DNA from: Sulfuritalea sp.
GTDB lineage: Bacteria > Pseudomonadota > Gammaproteobacteria > Burkholderiales > Rhodocyclaceae
DNA length: 64,000 bases
Assembly: GCA_016708585.1 (NCBI GenBank)
Contig: JADJFK010000001.1
Span: forward strand, 96,070-160,069
Direction of reading: 5' to 3'
Shown in pieces: positions 1-7,239 of this stretch. Every line of letters begins with the position of its first letter. Positions within the stretch are counted from its first letter, which is position 1. A program made the translations under genes and the position numbers. The notes under the pieces were generated by a model, which worked only from the letters and a program-made list of their open reading frames with translations, did no database searches and was not told the DNA's origin.

Positions 1-309
1 GCTATTCAAAGCCTTACGCCAAACGAACTTCACGTGCTTCAGGTTCTCGCGGCACTTCCGGACAACAAGGCTCAAGATCTTTCGATCCCAGAACTTGGGC
101 AGCTATCGATACCGACCGAAAGCGGGCTTTCTCTCTTGCTCGCAAAGAGCTTCGCTCGCGCCGTCGCCATCAACCCTAATTCGGGCAGCCCGTATTACAA
201 ACTGACACCTGTGGGTAGAGCGGTAGCGGTGTCTGCCGCTCAAGCACTGAAACACTCCGAACCGGAATCACTCAAGCCTGCGCCGCCGCAGGAGCCAAGT
301 GCTGCCTAA
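1..309 (+). CDS. Hypothetical protein, C-terminal part only
   Basis: The frame is open from the first base of the window to a TAA stop, giving 102 residues with the start outside the window. A GTG at position 34 could be a start, but the frame continues upstream of it, so a truncated longer protein is more likely. The part visible is mainly helical, then has the short pattern YYKLTPVGR, which looks like the last strand and helix of a winged-helix domain, and ends in a proline-rich tail. I do not recognise a family. It lies next to toxin-antitoxin remnants, so it may belong to the same accessory segment. Confidence 0.5.
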   Translation, partial: AIQSLTPNELHVLQVLAALPDNKAQDLSIPELGQLSIPTESGLSLLLAKSFARAVAINPNSGSPYYKLTPVGRAVAVSAAQALKHSEPESLKPAPPQEPSAA

Positions 310-345
310 AATGGTGCGCAACCTCGCTCTCTTCGGTCGCTGGAC

Positions 346-374
346 GCTGCGCGATGAGGCCCCGCAGCGCCGGT
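346..374 (+). repeat. 29-bp hairpin repeat, left copy
   Basis: The sequence matches 26 of 29 bases with a second copy at 1050-1078 in the same orientation. It contains an inverted repeat (GCTGCG paired with CGCAGC). The two copies bracket the hicB / broken hicA / broken XRE-antitoxin segment. They could be REP-like elements or decayed recombination sites; I see no canonical integron attC end boxes. Confidence 0.5.
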
Positions 375-444
375 TGTGTCAGACGCTCGGCGTCATCAGC
401 CATGGCGCGCTGCAAACCGGCTCATCCCCTACCGGAGATCAATC

Positions 445-654
445 ATGAATTTCAGCATTGAATGTGAGGAAGAGATTGATGGCCGCTGGATCGCTGAGGT
501 TCCGCAGCTTCCTGGCGTCTTGTGCTACGGCAAGACCGCTGACGAAGCTATGGCAAAGGCTGAGGTGCTTGCCCTCCGCACCATGGCCGAACGCCTGGAG
601 CAAAGCGAGTCGCGCCCCGTCGCAATCAATATCTCTCTCCCTCTCGCCGCATGA
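445..654 (+). CDS. hicB: HicB-family antitoxin (orphan)
   Basis: This 69-residue protein has the HicB-type partial RNase H fold: an N-terminal strand (FSIECEEEIDGRW), the turn VPQLPGVLCYGKTADEA, then a helix. HicB proteins neutralise HicA mRNA interferases and often repress their own operon. The ATG at 445 is preceded by GGAG (434-437). Its stop overlaps the ATG of a hicA remnant (ATGA), the usual coupling. Because the toxin is truncated, this antitoxin is now an orphan, perhaps able to counter related toxins elsewhere. HicB is normally longer and may carry a C-terminal DNA-binding domain; this short form lacks one. Confidence 0.75.
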   Translation: MNFSIECEEEIDGRWIAEVPQLPGVLCYGKTADEAMAKAEVLALRTMAERLEQSESRPVAINISLPLAA

Positions 655-725
655 GTCAATGGCCTTCCATCAAGGCCAAGCGCTGGCTTGCAGCACTGTT
701 TGGCCTTGGGTGGATACCCGAATGA
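651..725 (+). pseudogene. hicA: Truncated HicA toxin remnant
   Basis: The frame begins with ATG overlapping the hicB stop and encodes MSQWPSIKAKRWLAALFGLG, the typical HicA N-terminus, then stops after 24 residues. An intact HicA is about 60-80 residues and needs the catalytic histidine in its GSHR motif, which is absent here. The following bases run straight into the ribosome binding site of the next antitoxin gene, so the toxin body appears deleted. It should be inactive. Confidence 0.7.
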
Positions 726-737
726 AGGAGATCAAAC

Positions 738-1024
738 GTGAAAACACATGATCAGATGGTGAAAAAGCTCATGCGCCGTCCTGGTGTACGCGCTGAAGTC
801 GAGCGTATCGAGCGAGACGAAGCCGTTCTGCTGGATGCCCTGCTCAAGGCACGCCAGGAGGCCTGCCTGACGCAAGCGCAGGTTGCGGAACGCATGGGCA
901 CGCAAGCGCCGGCATAGCCCGATTGGAGCGCTCACTCGCAACGGGCAAGCATTCTCCCTCGATCGCTACCCTTCGAAAGTACGTCAAAGCGTGCGGCAAG
1001 AACCTGGTCTTGCGCGTCGCCTGA
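738..1024 (+). pseudogene. XRE-type (HigA-like) antitoxin gene with a frameshift
   Basis: A GTG at 738, preceded by AAGGAG, opens a frame beginning MKTHDQMVKKLM and running through a helix-turn-helix start (LTQAQVAERMGTQAPA) to a TAG at 915-917. From position 914 the next frame continues the family sequence (IARLERSLATGKHSPSIATL, then LRKYVKACGKNL) to a TGA at 1022. One base is missing near 912-914. With that base restored it would be a HigA/XRE antitoxin of about 95 residues. No toxin gene lies beside it. It could be real decay, or a sequencing error like those seen at the other end of the window. Confidence 0.7.
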
Positions 1025-1049
1025 GGCCGAGCCCATCATTCCACCGGCC

Positions 1050-1078
1050 GCTGCGCGATAAGGCCGCGCAGTGCCGGT
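1050..1078 (+). repeat. 29-bp hairpin repeat, right copy
   Basis: Second copy of the element at 346-374 (26 of 29 identical). Here the inner stem is CTGCGCG paired with CGCGCAG, and the outer bases ACCGGC and GCCGGT extend the pairing with a small bulge. It follows the frameshifted antitoxin gene directly. Confidence 0.5.
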
Positions 1079-1102
1079 CATCTTCACGTTATGCCTCGGA
1101 CA

Positions 1103-1441
1103 TTACGCTGAGGAGTGAGTTTTGAGCCATTCGCGTAACGCAGCATTCATGCGCGTCTGCCAGCCCGGACCGCCAGCACGGAAGGCGGTGAGAACGTCGC
1201 GGTCAAATCGGATGGTGGTCGACTCCTTGTCGCTCCCCGCCGGGCGCCCGCGCTGCCTCCGGTACGCCTCGATCCCGGCCTGCATTTCCTCGCGCGTCAG
1301 CGGCCGCTCGTCCTCGTTCTTGCCATCCCAGGCATACGGTGTCCTGGCACGCACTTTGGCCACGTCAGTCTTGCTCTCGCCGCGCTTGAGAGCGGCGCGC
1401 ATCTTGGTAGTTGCCGTTGAAGTCATCTTCGAGCCAGCCAT
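1103..1441 (-). CDS. brnA: BrnA / DUF4415-family antitoxin
   Basis: This 112-residue protein matches BrnA: a charged N-terminal half, then the ribbon-helix-helix segment STTIRFDRDVLTAFRAGGPG and a terminal helix ending NAALREWLKTHSS. BrnA dimerises, binds BrnT and represses the brnTA promoter. The ATG at 1441 is the first good in-frame start. It lies inside the end of brnT, a 77-base overlap that is longer than usual; a later start at MTSTATT would shorten it slightly. The gene is intact, unlike the two neighbouring TA loci. Confidence 0.8.
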   Translation of the reverse strand: MAGSKMTSTATTKMRAALKRGESKTDVAKVRARTPYAWDGKNEDERPLTREEMQAGIEAYRRQRGRPAGSDKESTTIRFDRDVLTAFRAGGPGWQTRMNAALREWLKTHSSA

Positions 1442-1712
1442 GGTAAGCGCTCCTTTCCTCTTCACTCGCCGGTCGGAAACTGACAATTCGCAATGCCTCG
1501 TCGCGCGCGACATGCACCACCGTCAGTACCGCCAGTACATCAAACACATAAGCGAACGACTGCGTCCGCTCTTCGCTACCTCGCACGCTTTCCACGTCCA
1601 GGCGGTAAGGGCTCTCCAGCACCATTACGGCATCGAGAAAATCCAGCCCGTGCTTGTCGAGGTTGGCTTGCCGCTTGGTTTCGTCCCAGAGAACGCGGGT
1701 ACTCATGGGCAT
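1365..1712 (-). CDS. brnT: BrnT-family ribonuclease toxin
   Basis: This 115-residue protein has the BrnT signature VLWDETKRQANLDKHGLDF near its N-terminus, then the RelE-like beta-sheet core and the late strand RIVSFRPASEEER. BrnT is a small ribosome-independent RNase that arrests growth until bound by BrnA. Compared with typical BrnT it has a longer tail (about 25 residues after YHGW), which is the region overlapping brnA. ATG starts are available at 1712 and 1706. Neither has a clear Shine-Dalgarno, and the promoter elements lie close upstream, so a leaderless message is possible. Confidence 0.8.
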   Translation of the reverse strand: MPMSTRVLWDETKRQANLDKHGLDFLDAVMVLESPYRLDVESVRGSEERTQSFAYVFDVLAVLTVVHVARDEALRIVSFRPASEEERSAYHGWLEDDFNGNYQDARRSQARREQD

Positions 1713-1719
1713 TATTGTG

Positions 1720-1755
1720 GTAACAGTAATTCAGGAAGTCAAGAATATTCGTTAC
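1720..1755 (-). promoter_or_regulatory. Candidate brnTA operator/promoter
   Basis: On the minus strand, GTAACGAATATTC and GAATTACTGTTAC form an imperfect 36-bp inverted repeat (9 of 13 positions pair, with perfect GTAAC ends). A -35-like TTGACT lies inside it, 17 bases before CACAAT, which precedes the brnT start. BrnA autoregulation through an inverted repeat is known for the family; the assignment here is inferred. Confidence 0.5.
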
Positions 1756-2055
1756 TACACAAACAGGGGCATAACCCTGCGCATATTGACTCCCCCCGAA
1801 GTCAAGAGAGCTGACCGATAGGTTTGGCTGTTGGGAAGCGCATGCAGTTGTTTATCCGGCATCGTAAGTGGGCTCTGAGTGGCCCGTGCCGACATGGAAT
1901 CTGCGCTCGCAGTGCCAATCGGTACAAGCGGCTAGCCGCGCAGGCCGCTCACTACAACGGTGAAGGTGCGGAAAGCCCATTGTCCGACGGCGCAGGGCTT
2001 CTCGAATGGCGCGGTTCTTTCGCGCCGTTCGTCCTCACCGCCCGGATGTCCGTCG

Positions 2056-2080
2056 CGCCGTGCCGCCGGCGCCGACTTTT
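2056..2080 (-). repeat. Dispersed 25-bp repeat, copy A
   Basis: Reverse-strand copy, 24 of 25 bases matching the consensus (A-run, core GTCGGCGCCGGCG, end CACGGCG). It is intergenic, upstream of the gene at 2134. Confidence 0.75.
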
Positions 2081-2133
2081 CGGCGGGTGATGGTGGCGGG
2101 AGTATCATTCGCGGCGCATAGGGAGGACAAACC

Positions 2134-3399
2134 ATGAAGCCATTGCCCAACATATCTGTCATAGTGACCGGAGCGGCCTGTTCGCTGCTTTTCAACGTTC
2201 CCGCAACGTCTTTCGCGCAGGAATCCGCAAGCCCGGCGGCGCAGGCCTGGATCGACGTCGCGACCTTCTCCGGCATGGGCATGCCCATGGGCGGCATGGG
2301 CGGGTCGGGTGGCATGGGCGGCGCGCTCGGCGCCATGTTCGGCGGCAAGGGTGGCGGCGACGGCAATGTGTTCGGCAACACCCGGACCATGGGCGCCGGG
2401 CGCTGGGTGGATGTGACGGTGCGGGCGCGCGCAAATCCCGGTCTCGACGAGGCCCGGCAGGCGGTGCCCGAGGTGTTCCTCAGTCCGGCCCTGGAATTGA
2501 GGACGCCGAAAAATGCGCCGGCCGCAGCGCGCGATGACGAGGAGGTGAAGCACGAGCCCCCCGAAAAGCCCAAGGGGCGCATGCTGCTTTACTGGGGTTG
2601 CGGCGCCGAAATCCGCCCTGGCCAGCCGCGGGTTCTCGACATGGCGACGGCATCGGCGGGTGACTATGCCAAGTTCTTCGTCGCGCGCAGCGCGACCCAG
2701 CGCGGCGCCCACAGCGCCGCCGGACGCCCGGTGTGGCCGAGCCCGGCCGACGCGCGCATGGTCCCGGCGAATGCCTCGCTGGTCGGCGAACACGCGTTCT
2801 CCGGCAAGGGCATCCCCGACGGCTTTCGCTTCAGGGTGCCGCCGGCGCAGGACCTGATGCCGGCATTGACGCTGAACCAGGCCGAGAAGGGCGGGGTGAC
2901 GGCGCTGAGCTGGAACGCGATTGCCACGGCGCGCGCCTACTTCGTTTCGGCCATGGGCAGCAACGCCAAGGAGGACATGGTGATGTGGACCTCCAGCGAA
3001 CTGCCGGACACCGGCTTCGGCCTGATGGATTACCAGACCAATGCCGCCGTCGATCGCTGGCTCAAGGAAAAGGTGCTGCTGGCGCCGGCCACCACCACCT
3101 GCAGCGTGCCCAAGGGGATCTTCGGCGAAAACGGCGGCATGCTGCGGCTGATTGCCTACGGCGACGAGCTGAACCTGGTGCATCCGCCGCGGCCCAAGGA
3201 CCCGAAGGCCAAGTGGGATCCGGTGTGGGCGGTCAAGCTGCGCGTCAAGTCCGTCGCCAGCGGTATGCTGGGGATGGCGGACATGGCCCAGGAACGAGGC
3301 GACGCCGGCCGCGGGCGCAACAAGACCCAGGACGAGGCTGCGGACCCGCTGAAAGTTCCGCAGGCGGTGGAACTGCTGAAGGGAATCTTCGGCCGCTAG
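2134..3399 (+). CDS. Secreted protein of unknown function, Met/Gly-rich
   Basis: This 421-residue protein has a signal peptide (hydrophobic segment ending about residue 28, ATSFAQ). A striking low-complexity stretch at about 47-75 is made of Met-Gly repeats (GMGMPMGGMGGSGGMGG). The body has the segments MLLYWGCGAEIRPGQP and LSWNAIATARAYFVSAMG, seen in a family of uncharacterised proteobacterial exported proteins. A strong ribosome binding site (GGGAGGAC) precedes ATG 2134. It stands alone, with 73 bases to the next gene. A Met-rich stretch can bind copper or silver in other proteins, but there is no other support for that here. Confidence 0.7.
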   Translation: MKPLPNISVIVTGAACSLLFNVPATSFAQESASPAAQAWIDVATFSGMGMPMGGMGGSGGMGGALGAMFGGKGGGDGNVFGNTRTMGAGRWVDVTVRARANPGLDEARQAVPEVFLSPALELRTPKNAPAAARDDEEVKHEPPEKPKGRMLLYWGCGAEIRPGQPRVLDMATASAGDYAKFFVARSATQRGAHSAAGRPVWPSPADARMVPANASLVGEHAFSGKGIPDGFRFRVPPAQDLMPALTLNQAEKGGVTALSWNAIATARAYFVSAMGSNAKEDMVMWTSSELPDTGFGLMDYQTNAAVDRWLKEKVLLAPATTTCSVPKGIFGENGGMLRLIAYGDELNLVHPPRPKDPKAKWDPVWAVKLRVKSVASGMLGMADMAQERGDAGRGRNKTQDEAADPLKVPQAVELLKGIFGR

Positions 3400-3472
3400 C
3401 AGCACTGCACCCGGCCGCGACGGCGGGAGCGAAACGGCAGGAATCCGAATTGTTGAGGAAAGGACACCCGCC

Positions 3473-4717
3473 ATGCCCAGCCAGAGAATCGAATTTGCCG
3501 GTAGCCAGAACAGCCAGCTTGCCGGACGACTCGACACGCCGGAGACGGCGCCGCGGGCCTGGGCGGTGTTTGCCCATTGCTTCACCTGCTCCAAGGACAG
3601 CAAGGCGGCCTCCTTCATCGCGCGGGGGCTGGCGGAAGCCGGCTTCGGCGTGCTGCGTTTCGACTTCACGGGGCTGGGCGGCAGCGGCGGCGATTTCGCC
3701 AACACGCATTTCAGTTCCAACGTGGATGATCTGGTCGCCGCCGCGGACTGGCTGCGCGCCAACCACGGCGCCCCGGCGCTGCTGATCGGCCATTCGCTGG
3801 GCGGTGCGGCCGTCCTCGCGGCGGCCCATCGCGTCACCGACTGCGTTGCCGTGGCGACGCTGGGCGCGCCTTTCGAGCCGACGCACGTCACCCGGCAATT
3901 CGCCGACGGACTCAAGCTGATCGAAGCGGAGGGACGGGCCACCGTGCAACTCGCCGGGCGGCCCTTCACCCTCCGGCGCGAGTTCGTCGAAGACCTGGCC
4001 GGCCAGGCGCAGGCCAGGCGCATCCGGGAACTGCACCGTCCCCTGCTGGTACTGCATGCGCCGCTGGACACGGTGGTATCCGTCGACAGCGCGCGGCAGA
4101 TTTTCGAGGCCGCCCTGCATCCGAAATCCTTTGTCTCGCTCGACGATGCCGACCACCTGCTCGACAACTCCGCCGACGCACGCTACGCGGCCGGGGTGAT
4201 CGCCGCCTGGGCGCAACGCTACCTGCCGCCTGCCGGCTTGCCGGATCAAGCCGGCGCGGCGCCGGCTGCCGCCGGCGATGGAACGGTGCATGTGGCGGAA
4301 CGCGGCACGGGAGCGTTTACCGTTGCCATCAGCGCCGGGCGGCACACCTGGCTGGGTGACGAACCGGCAGGCGTCGGCGGCGACGATCTCGGACCGAGTC
4401 CCTACGACATGCTGACGGCGGCGCTGGGCGCCTGCACGGCGATGACGCTGCGCATGTATGCGCGGCAGAAACAATGGCCCCTGGACAACGTCCGGGTCGT
4501 GCTCAGGCACTCGAAGGTTCATGCCAGCGATTGTTCCTCATGCGAAACCGTCAGCGGCAAGATCGATCGCATCGAACGCGTGGTGCATATTGAAGGAGCG
4601 CTCGACGCAGAGCAGCGCCGGCGCCTGCTGGAAATAGCCGACAAATGCCCGGTTCACCGCACGCTGCACTCCGAAGTGGAGGTGATTACGCGGCTCGGCG
4701 AGTCCGCCGCGCAGTGA
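3473..4717 (+). CDS. Bifunctional alpha/beta hydrolase - OsmC family protein
   Basis: This 414-residue protein fuses two domains. The N-terminal 250 residues are an alpha/beta hydrolase with the nucleophile elbow GHSLGG, an oxyanion region (FAHCFTCSKDS) and a late catalytic His in DDADHLLD. The C-terminal 150 residues are OsmC-like, with SPYDMLTAALGACTAMTL and the second cysteine region CPVHRTL. OsmC domains reduce organic peroxides through a Cys pair; both cysteine positions are present. This fusion is a known proteobacterial architecture of unclear substrate. The weak AAGGA before ATG 3473 supports the start. Confidence 0.9.
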   Translation: MPSQRIEFAGSQNSQLAGRLDTPETAPRAWAVFAHCFTCSKDSKAASFIARGLAEAGFGVLRFDFTGLGGSGGDFANTHFSSNVDDLVAAADWLRANHGAPALLIGHSLGGAAVLAAAHRVTDCVAVATLGAPFEPTHVTRQFADGLKLIEAEGRATVQLAGRPFTLRREFVEDLAGQAQARRIRELHRPLLVLHAPLDTVVSVDSARQIFEAALHPKSFVSLDDADHLLDNSADARYAAGVIAAWAQRYLPPAGLPDQAGAAPAAAGDGTVHVAERGTGAFTVAISAGRHTWLGDEPAGVGGDDLGPSPYDMLTAALGACTAMTLRMYARQKQWPLDNVRVVLRHSKVHASDCSSCETVSGKIDRIERVVHIEGALDAEQRRRLLEIADKCPVHRTLHSEVEVITRLGESAAQ

Positions 4718-4804
4718 GGAAATAGCCCGGCGGCAGCGCGGGGTATTTCCGCTGCCTTGCGCCGGATCTGCCCCGGCCCGACGTAATCCGCTATCCTTTC
4801 GCCC

Positions 4805-5647
4805 ATGCAAGTCGTGCTCATCAGCGGCCTTTCCGGTTCCGGCAAATCCATCGCCCTCAACGTGCTGGAGGATTCCGGCTATTACTGCGTGGACAACCTG
4901 CCGGCGCCGCTGCTGTCGGACCTGGTGGCCCACCTGCGGGCGGAAGGCCACGCGCTGGTCGCCGTGGCGGTCGACATGCGCGGCGGCGCGAGCATCGCGG
5001 CGCTGCCGCCGCAGCTGCGCAAGCTGGAGGCGGAGCGCGTCACGCTGCGCTTCGTCTTCCTCGATGCGCGCGACGAGGTGCTGATCCAGCGCTTTTCCGA
5101 AACCCGCCGGCGCCATCCGCTGGCCGGCGACGACGTGACGCTGGAGGAGGCCATCGCGCGCGAGCGCGAGGCGCTGGAAATGCTGGCCTCGCTCGGCCAC
5201 CACATCGACACCAGCAACCTGCGGCCGAATGCGCTGCGCGCCGGCATCAAGGAGTTCGCCGCGCTCGACGAACGCAGCGGGCTGGTCCTGCTGTTCGAAT
5301 CCTTCGGCTTCAAGCACGGCATCCCGCTCGATGCCGACCTGGTGTTCGACGTGCGCTGCCTGCCCAATCCGCATTACGACCCGGCGCTGCGCCCGCTCAC
5401 CGGGCGCGATGCCGAGGTGATCCGCTTCCTCGACGCGCAGCCGGAAGTGGCGCGCATGGAGGCCGACCTGCGCCGCTTCATCGGCGACTGGCTGCCGGCC
5501 TACGTCCGCGACAACCGTTCCTACCTGACGGTCGGCATCGGCTGCACCGGCGGCCAGCACCGCTCGGTGTATCTGGCCGAACGCCTCGCCGCGCATTTTC
5601 GCGGCACGGCGCGGGTGCTGGTGCGCCACCGCACACTCATCGAATGA
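4805..5647 (+). CDS. rapZ: RNase adapter protein RapZ
   Basis: At 280 residues it is full length for RapZ. It has the Walker A motif GLSGSGKS (residues 8-15), the following ALNVLEDSGYYCVDNLP block, and the C-terminal region GCTGGQHRSVYLAERLA that binds RNA and glucosamine-6-phosphate. In enterobacteria RapZ delivers the sRNA GlmZ to RNase E and so controls glmS; whether that circuit exists here cannot be judged from the sequence. It is not followed by the usual PTS or hprK genes but by a NusG_II-domain gene, whose ATG overlaps its stop (ATGA). Confidence 0.95.
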   Translation: MQVVLISGLSGSGKSIALNVLEDSGYYCVDNLPAPLLSDLVAHLRAEGHALVAVAVDMRGGASIAALPPQLRKLEAERVTLRFVFLDARDEVLIQRFSETRRRHPLAGDDVTLEEAIAREREALEMLASLGHHIDTSNLRPNALRAGIKEFAALDERSGLVLLFESFGFKHGIPLDADLVFDVRCLPNPHYDPALRPLTGRDAEVIRFLDAQPEVARMEADLRRFIGDWLPAYVRDNRSYLTVGIGCTGGQHRSVYLAERLAAHFRGTARVLVRHRTLIE

Positions 5648-6090
5648 AGGAGCGCATCCCGGACGGCCTGCGCGAGATGCTGGCGCAGGCGACGGGCGCC
5701 GGCCACCTGCCCTGGCGCGCGCTGCTGAAACCCGGCGACTGGCTGCTGCTGGTCTGCGCCGCGGCGCTGGTCGCGGCGTCCTATCCGCTGCTGTGGCGCG
5801 GCGGCGTGGCGGACCGCGCCATCGTCAGGCGCGATGGCCAGCTGGTCACCGAACTGGCGCTCAACGTGGCGCGCAAGTACGAGGTCACCGGCGCCATCGG
5901 CACCACGGTGATCGAGGTGCAGCCCGGCCGCGCCCGCGTGCTGTCCGATCCGGGGCCGCGCCAGTATTGCGTGCAGCAGGGCTGGCTGACGCGCGCCAAC
6001 GCCGTGGCGATCTGCGCGCCGAACCATGTCACGCTGCAGCTCGCGGGACGCGGCGGCCGCAACGATGCCTATGACACCCTCAACTATTGA
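5644..6090 (+). CDS. NusG domain II-containing membrane-anchored protein
   Basis: This 148-residue protein starts with a cytosolic stretch, has one transmembrane helix (about 31-51, DWLLLVCAAALVAASYPLLW), then a small beta domain of the NusG_II type (IEVQPGRARVLSDPGPRQYC to NHVTLQL). Proteins of this kind commonly accompany Gx-family transporter genes, as here. Its ATG overlaps the rapZ stop, and its end overlaps the next gene. The role is unknown. Confidence 0.85.
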   Translation: MKERIPDGLREMLAQATGAGHLPWRALLKPGDWLLLVCAAALVAASYPLLWRGGVADRAIVRRDGQLVTELALNVARKYEVTGAIGTTVIEVQPGRARVLSDPGPRQYCVQQGWLTRANAVAICAPNHVTLQLAGRGGRNDAYDTLNY

Positions 6091-6634
6091 GCTGCCGGTC
6101 ACCGCCGACGACTACCGCATCGCGCGCTACGCGGCAGCGGCGATCGCGCTGACCGTCGCCGAAGCCGCGCTGCCCAGCCCGCTGCCCGGCATCAAGCCGG
6201 GGCTGGCCAACATCATCGTGCTGGTGGTGCTGGCGCGCTACGGCTGGCGCGATGCGGCCTGGGTCAGCCTGCTGCGCGTGGTGGCCGGCAGCCTGGTGAT
6301 CGGCCAGTTCCTCGCGCCCGGCTTCTTCCTCGCGCTGGCCGGCGCGCTGTGCAGCCTCGGCGTGCTGGCGCTGGCGCAGCATCTGCCGTCGCGTTTCTTC
6401 GGCCCGGTCTCGGCCAGCGTGCTGGCGGCCTTCGCCCACATCGGCGGCCAGATCGCGCTGGCCCGCGCCTGGCTGGTGCCGCACGACGGCGTGTTCTACC
6501 TGCTGCCGCTGTTCGCCACGGCGGCGCTGGTCTTCGGTACCCTCAACGGCCTGGTCGCGGCGCGCCTGCTGTCCACACCCGTGGCGACGCCCGCTACCAC
6601 CGCCACACCATCCACAGTGGAGCCCGGCCCATGA
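6065..6634 (+). CDS. Gx transporter family membrane protein
   Basis: A 189-residue membrane protein with about five hydrophobic helices and the signature LPGIKPGLANIIVLVVLARY. It belongs to the family annotated as Gx transporters, or heptaprenyl diphosphate synthase component I. It is encoded directly after the NusG_II protein, a conserved pair, and overlaps it by 26 bases if ATG 6065 is used; ATG 6071 is an alternative. Its stop overlaps the next ATG. The substrate is not known, and the component I name is probably historical. Confidence 0.8.
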   Translation: MPMTPSTIELPVTADDYRIARYAAAAIALTVAEAALPSPLPGIKPGLANIIVLVVLARYGWRDAAWVSLLRVVAGSLVIGQFLAPGFFLALAGALCSLGVLALAQHLPSRFFGPVSASVLAAFAHIGGQIALARAWLVPHDGVFYLLPLFATAALVFGTLNGLVAARLLSTPVATPATTATPSTVEPGP

Positions 6635-7239
6635 TCATTCCCCTGTTTCCCCTGCAGTCGGTGCTGTTCCCCGGCGGCCGGCTGCCGCTGCGGATTTTCG
6701 AGCAGCGCTACATGGACATGGCCAAGCTGTGCCTGAAGGAATCGACCTCCTTCGGCATCTGCCTGATCGCCGAAGGGGACGAGGTGGCGAGCGCCGGGAA
6801 GAAGCCCGCCGCGCCGCACCGGGTCGGCACGCTGGCGCACATCGCCGACTGGGACATGCAGCAGCTGGGCGTGCTCGACATCATCGCCCAGGGCGGCGAG
6901 CGCTTTCGCCTGCTGCGCCACTGGGTCGAGGATTCCGGCCTGCAGAAGGGGGAAATCGAACTCATCGCCGCGCCGGCGGTGCTGCCGGTGCCCGGCGCCT
7001 ATGCCCGGCTGGTGCCGCTGCTGCGCGCCATCGTCGAGGACATGGAGGCCGGTGCGCCGAATGCGCCCGCCGCGCCGCACCGGTTTTTCGATGCCGGCTG
7101 GCTCGGCATGCGCTATGCCGAAGTGCTGCCGATTCCCGCGCTGGCAAGGCAGAAACTGCTGGAACTCGACGACAGCATCGACCGGCTCGAAATCATCTAT
7201 CGCTTTCTGGAAGGCAAGGGCTTGCTGCCGGAAGCCTGA
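6631..7239 (+). CDS. LON peptidase substrate-binding domain protein
   Basis: This 202-residue protein consists of the N-terminal (PUA-like) domain of Lon, recognised from IPLFPLQSVLFPGGRLPLRI and FEQRYMDMAKLCL, without the AAA+ or protease parts. Free-standing forms are common and uncharacterised. ATG 6631 overlaps the previous stop by ATGA. The 3' end overlaps the convergent mutY gene by 43 bases. Confidence 0.9.
   Translation: MIIPLFPLQSVLFPGGRLPLRIFEQRYMDMAKLCLKESTSFGICLIAEGDEVASAGKKPAAPHRVGTLAHIADWDMQQLGVLDIIAQGGERFRLLRHWVEDSGLQKGEIELIAAPAVLPVPGAYARLVPLLRAIVEDMEAGAPNAPAAPHRFFDAGWLGMRYAEVLPIPALARQKLLELDDSIDRLEIIYRFLEGKGLLPEA

Larger units (their letters stand above)
1713..2133. other. 421-bp gene-free stretch between brnT and the next gene
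   Basis: It holds the brnTA control region (1720-1755), an inverted repeat TTGACT/AGTCAA (1786-1805), a hairpin AGCGGC/GCCGCT (1927-1949) and one reverse copy of the 25-bp dispersed repeat (2056-2080). It ends with the ribosome binding site GGGAGGAC (2121-2128) of the next gene. The sequence from about 1713 to 1860 is less GC-rich than the rest and marks the edge of the accessory segment. No credible reading frame was seen. Confidence 0.5.

Noticed and set aside
2035..4167. Minus-strand open frame of about 700 codons
   Set aside because: It covers two genes with clear starts and domains on the + strand and has no recognisable domain.
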